Assembly: GCA_025765615.1 (NCBI GenBank)
Contig: JAIVFJ010000093.1
Coordinates: forward strand, 62,001-126,000
Direction: 5' to 3'
Source: Zopfochytrium polystomum
Lineage: Eukaryota > Chytridiomycota > Chytridiomycetes > Chytridiales > Chytridiaceae
Length of the DNA stretch: 64,000 bases
Positions 44,232 through 59,211 of the stretch are shown piece by piece; within the stretch, counting starts at the first letter, position 1, and the number at the start of each line of letters is the position of its first letter. The notes below the pieces were generated by a model. That model had not been told where the DNA came from. It did no database searches and saw only the letters and a program-made list of their open reading frames with translations. The translations under genes and the position numbers were made by a program.

Positions 44232-45277
44232 AGCTGCCCGCGAGGGAAAAGGGCGGGGGGGACGACACCGGGTCTCTCTCTCTTGTTTCCCTTCAAACCC
44301 CATTCTGCTTTCTATGGTGCTTTCTGTCTCAAAAATTGATTGTTTTTGCTTTCTCGCAGCGGTCCGTGTTCATTTCTCTGTTTGTTCCCTCTCACAGCGT
44401 TCTTCCTCACACCTTTTTACGCGCCTTCCTCCGTCCTTTCTTAAACTCTCCTTTTCCCCTCCGTTCCGGAAGAGCAGGTCTCAGCCAAAAAAAGGAAAAA
44501 CTCTAAACGCGCCTTTTTTTTACATATATTATTTCTGTTTCTTGACTATAAATGCTGAAAAATTAAACAAATGCGCTTTTGCGCCTCCGTCAGCCTATTC
44601 TGCTTTCCCAAAGCACATCCTCACCAGCCATGTATTGTTTTTGCGATTTCGTGACAAGAGGTTGTCTTGGGCGTTGCCAGGGGGTGAGGGGGAGATGAGG
44701 CGCAAACCCATGAAACCAACCAAACGCACCAGAAATGAGGTAGGCAACTAATCGGAGAGCGGGGGAAGGTGGGGGGTGAGACGGGGGCAGGGTAGGGAGG
44801 GAAAAACAGAAGCAAGAGGTTGAGCGGCACTGGAAATAAACGCAGCGCCACACTATCAGCATACAAAGGCGACAAGAGGAAGGAAGAAGCGAGGAATAAA
44901 CGAGGGTTTTTCTGAGGCGAGAAATACCCATGGATGCCCACGAAAGAAAAGTTTCGATGGCACAGGAGGGTGGGGGGCTTAAACTAAAAAAAACGTAAGG
45001 GGTAGCGGGGTCGGGGGAATTTCAGACACATAGTTGACAGCGAAACAACAAAAAATGTGCCAAAGACCCCCAAGGGATAGAACAAGGGGTAGAAGTAAAA
45101 CAAAAACGCGCGCTGAACAAGAGATAGAGAATCATTTTGGAATAGAGTCGAAAAGTACAAACTTCCAACACTTTTTTTTTTGTCAAAGCCCAGGTAAAAG
45201 TTTTTTTTCTAAGAAGAGGCAAACCCTTCTGCTTCGGCCTGTTTCTTGAATTTTTTCCCTCTCACGACGGGCCTGAC
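44232..45277. other. Convergent intergenic region, no gene seen
   Basis: T-rich then A/G-rich sequence without ordinary-composition frames. It contains the 3' flanks of two convergent genes. Confidence 0.6.
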
Positions 45278-48200
45278 TTAGATGGCAAACACTGGTCGAG
45301 TGGGTCGAGGCCGCGGGTGAGCGGGAGTCGATTTGCGAGTGAAGGATAGCGAAGGACCGAGCTCGCCGCCCTCTCGCATCCGCTGGTCAACGCTGTGGGC
45401 CGTCCGGAGGAGGTAGTGATTGGCCCACAAGTGCTTCGGCGCGGTGTCGTCCTTGGGCCTTGCGCGGTTTCCGAACCACGTCGATCGCGGGGTGGCGGTG
45501 GTAGGGGTGGTGGCCGACGTCGTCTCTACTTCTGTCGCGCTCGACGACGCCGGGGAGGTGGGCGATGCCGGCTGCGTGTCGCGTGAGGTGGCGTGGACGG
45601 TGATGTTGACTGACGGAGAGACCTTGGGCGCGGCCGCCTTGGCAGCGGTGGAAGATCGCTGGCCTGCGGAATCTGCGAGCTTCTTTATCGAAAAGCCGGT
45701 GCTGGGCTTTCCGAATGGCGGCTGCTTCTTGAAGCGCAGGTCGGCCGGCGAGAGGTGGGTGATCAGAAACCAGAGGTCTTTTTCCCACTTGTACCAGTGC
45801 GAGTGGCTTGTGTCTACTTCGATCGGGCGACGCTCGTCATCGCCGCGCAGGCTGCTCTCGGTTGGTCCCTCCTTGGTAGAGTACGTCCCGTCCTTTTCTT
45901 CGTAACCAACAATTACCTTTAAAATTTCGTGCTTGGACCCATACGTTCGTTCGTCAAAAGTGAGGAACCGCCCTTCAGGATCGGCGTGGTCCAAATGTCC
46001 GAGATGATTAACATAGTATTCACGGTCGCTGTCTTCCAAAAGGCAGTCCGTTTCTGCAAAAGATATTCGAGAAAAGTGTTAGCAACTGCTCTTTTTTTTT
46101 CTTTCCTTTGTTTGTCCAAAACTCCAGCTTGCTCCCGGATGAACCCACCAATGATTAAGCCCGCAAACTGGACGCGCCACATCTTTTGGGACACGTCCGA
46201 AATGGCCGTGAAACTCTGCGACAGCTTTGCAATTAGGATATTGAGGACCAGCACCAAAATGAGGAGCAGGTAGACGAGGTAAATAACCCTCGTGAAGGGT
46301 GGAACATCACCGCCTGATAGCTCGTCATAGTTTGTTTGCTGCAGCAAGACTCTGCGGTTGAAAGACAATCAGTTATGAAATAAAGACAATCGGTATGTGC
46401 GTGTTTTTACCTGAACGCAGTAATTATCGACAAGCCCCAATGACCCCACTCTTCTCCACCATTTTTGTTCATTTGCAAAAACAGCGCAGTCCCGAATCCG
46501 ACGAGCAAAGTTCCGAAAAGGTACGACCAGCTCAGCAGATCGCTCATAATTGCAGTTTTGAATGCAATGTACAAGGGACCAAGCATTGGGAACGCTTTAG
46601 TGTAGTAGAGCATCGAAAGCCAGCCCATAATGGCCGTGATCCCCATTATCGTATTCTCCACTTTCACCGCAATCTCCACGTCGTCTGGGTCGCTGAGTCT
46701 CGCCAGTATGATCACTCGAACGATCAAAGTCATTGCAAAGAGGCAAAGGAATATCGGAAAGGCAAAGTATTCGGCGCTGCGGCTGACGTTGTACCAGGCA
46801 TCTTGGCGCTGCCGGACAAACTTCCAAATGAGCCGCGAACTGCTGTATGCCACCGTCACGATGACTGCAATGAGTTCCAGGACTTTGCGCAGCGAAGCGA
46901 TGTTGTCGGTGTACGTTGCGCGTTCAACGGGATCGGATGGTTGCACGGCAACTGCGATGGTAAACAGAACGACGGCAGTCACCGAGCGGATCAGGTTGGA
47001 CAGGAAGTAGCGGCGTGCGTACTGTTCGGTGCAAAATTCGATTAGTGGTGGAACCAGCAAAACTCATTCACACAGGGCAGATTCCCACCAGATGCCACTT
47101 AAGCGAAACAACGGTTTGCATCAGAGGGTGGAAAATCACATCGGCTTGATTTTTTTCAACCGCAATCTGAAGCGGGGACAACTTGCTGAACCTCTTTGGG
47201 TTGTCTGTTCCGAACGACAGGTCCGACCGTTTGGCACCACGGACTTTCCCGTACCCGTCGACTTCATACGCAGGATTGTCAATTCTGATGATTTGGTCGA
47301 GTTGAACGAGCGACGAGGTATTATTTCCAAACTAGGAGTTTGTCAGCGCGCAAATTTGATCAACGACAAGTTGTACGCACCTTCCACCGATTGACCCTGA
47401 GCATGTCAAGAGACTGTGCGTGCCCGACAATCGCACCCAACTGACAAGGGGTCAACTGGCTGTTGCTTTTAGCCGAAACTCCCCTTCCGCTGGGGGTATT
47501 CGTTGAAGTGTTGGAGCGACCTAGAGCCCTATGTGGACGGGATTTTGGCGACACGGATCTGTCAAGGTCCGACGACTCGCTTTCCCACGCATGTTTTTCC
47601 GAGTGTGGTTCGCTTATGGTCGATCCTTCGGAAAGAATTTTGTACTGGGTGGTGTGCAGCTTGTCCAGCTCCATTCCAACGGGTCGAGATCGTATAAACT
47701 TGAGGTAATTTACAATTGACTGGTTGAAGGACCGCTGAAGGGCAAGCACGTGGAAAACGTTGTGACCTGCAGCAAGGCGTTGGGTTTCGTTTTCGCACAC
47801 AACAGAGCCGAAACTTCCTACCGTAGTCGTCACACGCATCAATTAGTTCCACTTGCTTTTCTGGGTCGGTCTCGCTTCCCACTATCAGCTTCACCACGTC
47901 CAAGTTCCCAGTGCAAGCGGCAAACTATCAATTCGCACGCCATTTTAGAACAAAGAATGCAAAACTGTAGTACAAGGTCTGAACGTAAGATCCGCCCACC
48001 TGCAAGACCGTTTGACCGTAGTAAAGCGTCCCGCGGTGGTCGCGGTCGTACAAAAACTCGAGGCCTCGTGCTTGGGCCGTGATGTCGGCGCCCTTGCTAA
48101 GAAGCATCTTCACAAGCTCCACTTTTGTCTGCAGGTCGTCCTTCCCAGCCTGTGTTCCGCCAAACATTTCGTTGGTGGGCGCGCAAATCATGACAGCGAG

Positions 48201-48767
48201 ATGAAGGGCGGTTTCATCCTTGTATCGTTCGCCCGTGTAGCGCTGATTCACAAACTCTACCGAGGCGAACGCGGCGATCTTCTTCAGTGCAAACTCCGGG
48301 TTGCGAAGGATGGCGTAGTGTAGTATGTTTTGGCCTTCGGAGTATTGGATTGCAGTGATTTTTGGGTGGAGCTTCCTTCTCGATTTGATTCGTTTTGTTG
48401 AGGGTTTAAAAAGGGTGAGTACGTTGGATGCGCCTTGGCAAAAATACCCAAGAAAAAACAAGAAAGAAAAAAGGGAAGAAAAGAGATGATGGCATGAAGC
48501 GCTGCGCGTTGCACTCACCCGTCGAAGATGAACCGCGCCCAGGCGGCGTCCTCCATGCCAAACTCGACGGCGTTTGCCAGGACGCTTGCGAGGTCCTCGT
48601 CCTTGATCAAGCTGATGCTGTCGCCGCGACCGGATCTGTCCAGGGCGAGACGAGTGAGGGTGGTGGAGAGGGGGGTCCGTGGGGGGAGTGAGCCCGCGCC
48701 AGCAGCATCGGAGAAGGTACTCGAGTCGGCGACGCCGGTGGCCGAGCGCGCGACTCCTCGTTGGCGC

Positions 48768-48808
<41 letters not shown>

Positions 48809-48838
48809 TCGGCGGCCGTTGCCGCCGTTGCTGGCCAT
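45278..48838 (-). CDS. TRPV-like ankyrin-repeat cation channel, copy A
   Basis: Eight exons (48519-48838, 48000-48375, 47822-47924, 47381-47766, 47089-47331, 46411-47021, 46149-46351, 45278-46053) join in phase to 1005 residues. Exon 1 has a CTG-coded run of about 12 Gln. Exons 2-5 encode ankyrin-type units (GQNILHYAILRNPE, DETALHLAVMICAP, GQTVLQFAACTGN, LTPCQLGAIVGH, LSPLQIAVEKN). The linker LKWHLYARRYFLSNLIRSV matches the TRPV pre-S1 pattern, followed by TM segments S1-S6. Exon 7 contains pore sequence LLQQTNYDELSGGD, S6 LNILIAKLSQSF and a TRP box with its invariant Trp (QKMWRVQF). The C-terminal exon has EILKVIVGYEE and HWYKWEKDLW, shared with copy B. It likely acts as a plasma-membrane or endomembrane cation channel; gating stimulus unknown. 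Confidence 0.8.
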
Positions 48839-50068
48839 ATGCTGACTGGGGAAGAAAGAGGTTTGCTCTGGGCTGGACAATGACGCGCGGAGCTGCAGCG
48901 GCGGCAGACCAACCGACAGACAGACCAGACAGACAGACGGGGACAGGCAAGACAGACAGACAGACCAAAGTTTTCCGTTTGCACTTGTCTGTCTGTGGAT
49001 CACAAAAATTTTTGAAACCCATTTTCTTCCCTGGTGGCCCACAGTCGACAGAGGTTCCCGCTGTGCCGAATCCGGAACCGAATCCGGAACAAGGTACCAT
49101 CCAATGATGCAACCGAACGCGCTTCCCTCCCTCCAATAATATACATTTATCACATTGGACAACTGCGGTACCTTTGATTGAACCGCCGAGTTTTTGCGGT
49201 TTTGGGAACTACGCAGTTGCAATATCTGCCCGCCATGGACCAATGGGGCAATCCACCACCTGCCCAACGTCATTCGGATGGACGACACCAAAACAACGCA
49301 AGAGTTTGTACAGTACAGGAAGCTTCATTTCATGGAGGGGGGAGGAGGTGGAATACAAATACAGGCAGGCTGGTGGAGCAGCAATACCGCGCAACGAATA
49401 CACGACACTCACTGCCTCACACATACGTATACCGGGCGCGCGGGGGGCAGGCAACACAGAAGCCCGTACACAATAACAAACACAAGGCACACGGTCGGAA
49501 ACAGGGGTGAAACGGGTGACGCTCGGCGTCGGGGAGAAGAAGAAGGGAACATAGAAATCCTCGATAAAGGGAGAAAAGAGACACCGGGGCGGCAGGGCGC
49601 GCGCGTAGTGCGGTGGAGCGAGGTATTAAGCCCATACAAGCGCAACGCCGGTCCAAACAAGAGTGTGAGTGTTTGTGAGCGTCTGTAAGGGTGTTTGGGG
49701 TGGAAAGGTAAAGAAGGCTGGCTTTGGTCGGTATCGGTTGGTCCTCTGAACAGGTCAAGACCCAAAGAGAAGGATGAGGTCAAAGTTCAGTTGAGAGGGG
49801 AACAACACAGAACGAAAAAAGGAAAGCAAGACATGGAAAAAAAAGAACAGAAAAGAAAAGGGCGAGGCAATGTTCAAGCAAAAAGGTATTTCCAGGGTGG
49901 GAGGGGCAATTATACGAGGAAGGAACGATCGCTTGGGGAGTTTTGCTTGTTTTTTGGAATGGGAGCCCCGCGTGAAGAACGAAATCCTCAGGACGCGCGG
50001 GTGGGATATTCTACAAAAAAGGGGGTGCCGGACATCAACTTAAAAAAAAAAAACAAAAAAAAAACGCT
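48839..50068. other. Spacer between the two channel genes, no gene seen
   Basis: Holds the upstream region of channel copy A and the 3' flank of copy B. CAGA-type repeats occur at about 48910-48990. Frames are short and lack domains; purine-rich DNA runs from about 49500 to 50070. Confidence 0.6.
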
Positions 50069-53000
50069 CTACGTCATCAAAAAGAACCCAGGATCGTCCT
50101 CGTCGACCTTTGCGCCCGACATATCCACACGGAGGTAGTGCCGCGCCCACAGGTTCTCGACCCCCGTCTTGCCGCAGCAGTCGGCCGCCGAATCACCGGT
50201 GCGGCCGTTCTCGGGGTCCGACGGGGGCCCCCGAGGGTCGCTGTCGCCGAACGCATCGAGGCCGTCATCAAAGGGCGTGCTGGCGCGAAGATCCTTTGAT
50301 GCGGTCCCCTGCTGGCGACTGCGGGCGAATCCGGGCGCCAGGAGCGCGAGGAGGGAGCACCAGGCGAGGGCGACGACGCGCGACAGCTTGTGCGCAAAGA
50401 GGGTCGGGGCCGGGACAGACTTGTCCTCTGTGAAGAGGATTTCGACCAGCTTGGGGCCGAGGAGGCTGTAGTGCCATTTGTACCACAGCCCGGGTCGCAA
50501 GTCAATCTCGATCGGCAAGCCCTGGTTTGCCGAGCGGCCGCTGGGGTGTGACCGGGCGCCGGCGGAGGCGGCATCATGGGAAGGGTCCGTCCAGAGCTTG
50601 CCGTCAGGGCTTTCAAACGCGACAATAACCTTCAAGATCTCGTGGTCCTTGTACTTCGAGTCCGGTGATGCGGGGCCTCGCTCAATGAACGTGATGTAAC
50701 GCCCCGATTTGTCGGTTGGATCCCGATGGCCAATGTTCTCCGAGTAGAGCATACGATCTGACTCACCGAGCAGGTAATCACTCTCTGGAGCATCGGGGGT
50801 AAGTGGTGGGACGGCAAAGGCGTGGTAGCTTACCAACAATCAAGCTTGCAAACTGGACCCGCCAAATTTTGAGCGCATCTTCTGCGATCGTTGTGAAGCT
50901 CTGCGATAGCTTCGCAATGAGAATATTCAAAACCAGTACGAGCGTGAACAACGTGTAGACGATGTAGAATACGTGAGCAACGGGCTCACTGCTGGCATTG
51001 CTGAAGCGATCGAAGTCTGTCTGCTGGAACAGTGTTCTGGATTGACGAAATAATGAAAATAAATTGGCGGTGGAGGGAGCACATTAATTGCGACACAAGT
51101 CACAATGCTGAAGGACTGGACGGCAATCAAACCTAAACGTGGTGACCACAGCACCAGGCCAGCTGTCCCAGTACGGCGGCAAAATGTCTGAGCCGTCACC
51201 AGTGTCGGTACCGTTTCCCGAGGGTCCATTTCCAGACGGGTCGTGGAACCCATTCTTCTGCAAGAAAAATGCGCTCGAAAAGCCCATGAGCAGGGTGAGG
51301 TACAGAAAGGACCAGCTCCTTAGATCATTGAGGATGGCCCGCTTGAACGCGATGTAGAGCGGACCCAAGTTTTGAAACGCCTTTGTAAAGTACAGCATCG
51401 CAAGCCAGCCAATGACGGAAGCGAGCGACATCAACGCGTTCTCCAACTGCACCATGTCGACAACGACGTCGTCAGCAGGGTTGGCGTCTGCGGGTGCCGT
51501 GTCGATTCGTGTTACCATGAGTACCCGCGAGGCGCGGAGAACGAGGGAGATCCTCACGACGACGATGACTGCAAAGAGGCCCAGGAACACGGGGAAGCCG
51601 TAGTATTCAAACGGACGATTGATTCTTCTTCGACGAACCATGCGCTCCTCCAGGTCGTGGTAAGGGCTCGACTTTAAAGGTTGCGAATACCCCGGCCCGC
51701 CGCTGGTCGTGTCTTTCGTGATAGCGACTTTCATAAGGCGGCGATACTGGATGAACGCGCTGCGCCCGTACAAGAGACAAAAAGCCGTTGTAATCGCCTC
51801 AAACGCTAACCTGGAGCGGCTCCCCATGTTCGTATAGTTGGCGCGACTGTACGGATCTGCTGGCTGCAAAGCCAAGGCAATGGTAAAGAGAATGATTGCA
51901 GCTGAAGAGCGGAGAAAACTGAAGAGGAATATTCTTCGCGCGTACTTTGGCCGACAGAACGGTAGAAGACGATGCGAAAATCTGTTAAAACCACTTCTTT
52001 CGCGGAAAAGAGAAAGGGCAAACTAACCAGATGCCACTTAATTAGGACCATAGAAAACATAAGAGGGTGGCAGAGCACGTCTTGTCTATGCATCTCCACG
52101 GCGATCTGAAGAGGGGACATTTTCGACCACGGGGAAGGCAGGGTATTCGCAATTGGCATGCCTGTGGCCGCGGACATTCCTGCGGGAGAGTCAGGCCTCA
52201 GGCCTAGCTCCGGAGGTTGAAGGCTGCCTCTGTGCGACTGGTTCGTTGAAATCTCGGAAGGAGTATCGGTTAACTGGAAGGCGGCAGAGACCAACGCGGG
52301 TGGCGCCTCGTCGTCTCCGTCATCTGGGGACGTTTCAATGATCGCGGGAGGGGGGAAAGAAGGTTGTTGTTGCGGCCCTGTCGAGTTTCCGGGACCCACT
52401 GGATGAATAGAAGCCTCAAGAGGAATTGTTGGGGCGTAGAGAAGATGCTGGTGAACATGGCCATGACTGCTTTCAGCAGCACGGTCCCCCCCAAGCACTT
52501 GGTAGCTGCTTTGTTGGAACTCGTTCAGGTTATCGGAAAGATGGCTGTTCCGTTCAATTCCAGTCAAGGGCTGGGTCACACTGCCAGTCACAGTTGTTGC
52601 AGGATTGTGGGCATGGTGTGGATTGTATCGAACTTCGTCGTTCACCTCAAGAAACTGCGAATACACCGGTCTGATCATGAGTTCCGCCGCCACCTCTTCA
52701 GGGTGACGAGGACGAGGGGCATCTCCGCCGCCGCCGTTCACAACGTCAGTTCGACGGACGCCAAATTTGACTTGTTTTCGGGATCCGCGCGTCGACTCAG
52801 AGTTGAAAGGAACAGGAGACGAGCACATGTGACCTTGCTCAGAATTGCTTTCAAAATATCGAATGTGAGCTGAGGAGCTATTAAAATTTGAGCTGTCGTC
52901 TTGGCGCGATGAATCCGGAGCACTTTCGTCTGGCGATTGGTCCTGCACCGGAGGTGGTTTTGTCATAAGGATAACCCGGTCAACACGCACAAGGGATGCC

Positions 53001-54812
53001 GAGGTGTTTCCAAACTGTGGAAGTGGAGCACACTCGTCAGATAGAAAGAATATGGTGGGGCTTTCATGTTTGCCATCAGAGGGAAACCGCAATGAACTTA
53101 CTCTCCATTGGTTTAAGCGCAGCATATCAAGGGCGTGAGGGTTTCCCTTGAACGCCCCAAGCTGACAGGGGGTGAGGCCTCTATGACTCCGCTTTGTCAC
53201 GGCGTTGCTCACTTTCGCGCTGTGTGTTGAGCCTTCTTTCACACTTCCTCCGCTTGCATTGTCCGTGCCCTTAAGGCCGCTCAGGTAGGACGGATCCGCA
53301 TTCGCCAAGACTTCTTTAAGGTAGTTGACAATCTGGGGGTTCGCGTTTTTTTGCACCGCCAGAACGTGGAATACGTTGTGACCTGGGAGGTGTCAGCGTT
53401 GTGTGGGAGCATTACCCATAGAGAAGCTCGGCAAAGGGACTGCGTTGTGCCCACTCAATTTGCTCACCGTACTGGTCCGTTTGCGTGATCAGTGCCCTTG
53501 TAGCTTGGTTCACTTCTTGCGCCTTCTCCTTGCCGAGGTAGACGATCTTGGGGGCGATGTCCTCAAACTTCTCGGGAATCTCGGTCCATCCAGAGTCGTT
53601 GGCGTCGTCGGGCTTTACCCATCGCACGCTGTCGACTATCAGCCTTACGACGTCCAGGTTGCCGGTGCATGCGGCAAACTTTTTTTTTTTTGTTGTTGTT
53701 GTTGTTGTTAACATAAGAATGCCGCAGAAACACGTTGGCCCCGCGCGAGGGAAATTCGGAAATCAAGTTCCGATCGTGTCACGAACAACAATAATGACAA
53801 AACAGGAAAAGGCGATCAATACCTGAAGGACGGTCTGGCCGTTGTACAAGGATCCACGATTCTGACTGTCGTTACGAAACTCGCCGCCTCGAGCTAGCTG
53901 GTTGAGCTTGGCGCCTCGCAGCAGAAGCACCGTTAACTAACGACGCAGCGTGAGTTTTTGAACACTGGGGACGGGGTCTAAAGAAGGCTAGGCGCAGAGG
54001 TGGAAAACACGGTAGCCCACCAGCGTCAACTTAGTGTCAAGGTCCTCCAAGCCAGTTTCGCCCGTCAACGCATCCGATGGCGCACAGACCATCGCCGCCA
54101 GGTGCAGTGCAGTCTCATCCTTGTAGCGAGGACCGTCATAGGACTTATTAATGAATGAGCGGCTGCACGTGGCGGCGATTTTGAGCGCCGTCTTTGGGCT
54201 CCGAAGAATCGCAAAGTGGAGGAGCGTTTCGCCTTCCCCCGTAATATCGTGGCGGTCTTCAAAGTTGTCGCGGAGTTCTGCGTGCCTTTTCCGTGTGAGC
54301 GATGGAGCGGGGAACCGGGGTTAGGGCGGTGGCCAGTCAGAAAAGTGTCGGGCGAAACAAGAAGTTCCTTCAGTAGGGTCCCGAGATCGTGATCGATCTC
54401 CACGAGGTGGGTGAGGGGCGGGCTTGGTGGAGAAGGGTCCGTCGCGTTTGAGCACTCTCTTCACGTACTGGGCAGTCATCAAGGCGGGGGTATAACCGTG
54501 GACGGTTCCGCTCCTGGACCGAAGGTACGACATCCGCGATACGGGTGGGCGAGGGGGAGCCGGGCGGCCTGCAGCCGGTTCTGAAGAGGACAGTGGCGGC
54601 AGCGGCGGGACCTGGGGAGAGCGCGAAGGCGGGAGCGGGGGCAGTGGTGATGGCGATGGCGGTGGCGAAGGCGAGAGCGTTTTGGCAGCCGCAGTTGCTC
54701 CCAGATGATGCTGCTGCTGCTGGTGCAGACCCGTCGCCGTCATCACCTCCGCTGGCTGGGAGGGGAACGAGGCGGCGCCAACGGGAACGGGCGCTGGGGA
54801 GGGCGAGGGCAT
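50069..54812 (-). CDS. TRPV-like ankyrin-repeat cation channel, copy B
   Basis: Nine exon blocks are supported: 54021-54277, 53823-53936, 53468-53678, 53102-53382, 52028-53014, 51133-51944, 50834-51036, 50069-50784, and a 5' part from ATG 54812. Intron positions and phases match copy A from the ankyrin region onward, and the S6 exon is 203 bases in both. Landmarks are GETLLHFAILRSP, DETALHLAAMVCAP, GQTVLQFAACTGN, LIKWHL|YARRIFLFSFLRSS, pore LFQQTDFDRFSN, LNILIAKLSQSF and KIWRVQF. The 52028-53014 exon adds about 240 residues of Ser/Pro/His-rich insert before the last ankyrin unit, absent from A. The 5' end is unresolved. LTHLVEIDHDLGTLLKELL resembles copy A exon 1 but lies out of frame with the N-terminal Pro-rich part, so another intron or an indel is needed between about 54280 and 54530. 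Confidence 0.75.
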
Positions 54813-55543
54813 GCTTATCAGGAGCTTGCCGCTGGAAGGAAAGCGAAGACAGAAAAAACCAAACAACAAAGTATGCGGATGCACAGGGATAGACACTCTT
54901 CTGGGGGCGTCGACGACGAAGACAAAAAAAAAAAAAAAAAAAAATAAATAAATAAATAAAAATGAAAAGAAAAACTATCTTCCCGTATTGTGAGTCACCA
55001 ACAGTGGCTGTTTCAAATGTTTTTCGCTTGCGCTTCTGTCCCATGAATTCATCAGTCTTCTTTTATGCTCTGGGCATTTGGTAGTAAAGCTTAATTTGTC
55101 AAAAGGGTTGATCAGGCCCTTAGACTTTCAAAAGCTTCTTCCCGCCGGCCCATTTAGCGCCGGAACAAACAAAAAAAAAGACTTCCAAAAGCTTATTTAT
55201 GTCATTTGATAGAGCTTACAAAAATGGCATTGTACATACCGGCTGTATTGAAAACCTGGTGGATACCGACTGCGTTCAGCAAAACCCAAACAAAAATAAT
55301 CAGCAAAACAGGGTATTTAATAGTTGAGATATGCAGCTGCCACTATATTGACCAAAGCTGCATTCTGCTGCGCAAGGTTCCATCGCATGGCGGCACACAC
55401 CGACAAATAGACCAAAAACATTCGCAGGAAGTACCGAGAAACAAAAGCAGAAGAGAAATTAAACATAAAAGAAGGAAGACGCCTAGGTCAAGGGATGAGA
55501 GAAGGGTAGGAGGGGTTGAGGTGTGGTTTGATTGTTCGGCCAA
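54813..55543. other. Intergenic region, no gene seen
   Basis: Upstream region of channel copy B and 3' flank of the SCOT gene. A 20-base A run followed by AATA units lies at about 54925-54960. The 178-residue plus frame at 55206 overlaps the SCOT 3' end and has no recognisable domain. Confidence 0.5.
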
Positions 55544-58331
<2,788 letters not shown>

Positions 58332-59211
58332 GATTCAAGAGGTTGGCGAAGTGGTCTGCGAAGCGAGTGCTGGTGAAACTGAAGGATGGGGTACACCGAG
58401 CGATGAGTGGTGAGCAGCAAAAGCGGCTCTTACGTGCGTGTGTGTGTGTGTGTGCGTGTGCGTGTGTGTGGGCGATGAGCGAAGCGCTCTCGTTTTTATT
58501 GATTATTTTGTTTATATATGCGCGCCTTTTGAGGGGCAAATCCCGTGGTGAAGTGCCCGAAAACTGCCGAGTCATGTGACAAGGTTCGAGAAGCCGGAAT
58601 GGCCCCCTTCGGAGATTGAAAAAAAAAAAAAAAAAAAAAAAAAAACGCCCTCATTTCTCTTTCGGAAATCAGAAGAGGCGGGAATCCTTTCTTGTTTTCC
58701 CCTCAGCCCTTACTATCACACCGCCCTTTGGACGATATAACACAATCACGTCGCCACACAATGGGCGGCTTCCCGGTTCTCGGGCATCTGAAGAGGCCCT
58801 TGTTTGTGCTTCAAGCACTCTGTGTAAAAACTGGAGTCCCCTTGTTGCCCAACGAAGCCCGACAGCTCGCGCGTCGCGCGCGTCCGTACGCGCCTCGGCC
58901 GCAACGCTTCCGCCGCGTATTCCCAAAAGTGCTCTGTAATCAGAAGATGCTCGCTCACTCACCTCGTCCTCCTTTCTCTACCCCCCATCCCCGAGCAGGA
59001 GCCGGGTCGCAAGTGGAGGTGCTGTTGGAACCCCTCCTCCTGGAGTACTGCGCCGCGATACAAACAAATCTAGAAATATCTGTCTGTCTGTCGGACGGTC
59101 TGACTGCCCAATTGTCTACGTTCTCTGTCTCTATATCTCTCTTTGCACTCTACGTATATCCAAAAAAGAAAAAAAGAAACATCTCAATCGCAACAGTCTT
59201 GATTCGCTGAC
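58332..59211. other. Divergent spacer between SCOT and kinase genes
   Basis: Holds both promoters. Includes (GT)n at about 58435-58470, an A run of about 27 bases at 58619-58645, and mixed sequence with no convincing coding exon. A 172-residue plus frame (58692-59210) has no recognised domain. Confidence 0.5.

Noticed and set aside
46395..47045. 216-residue plus frame inside channel copy A
   Set aside because: Antisense of the TM exon. The minus frame has TM segments and conserved intron phases with copy B.
47022..47088. Apparent frameshift in channel copy A after LKWHL
   Set aside because: Resolved as a 67-bp intron (donor GTGGGA, CTAAT branch-like site, acceptor AACAG) by comparison with the same intron in copy B.
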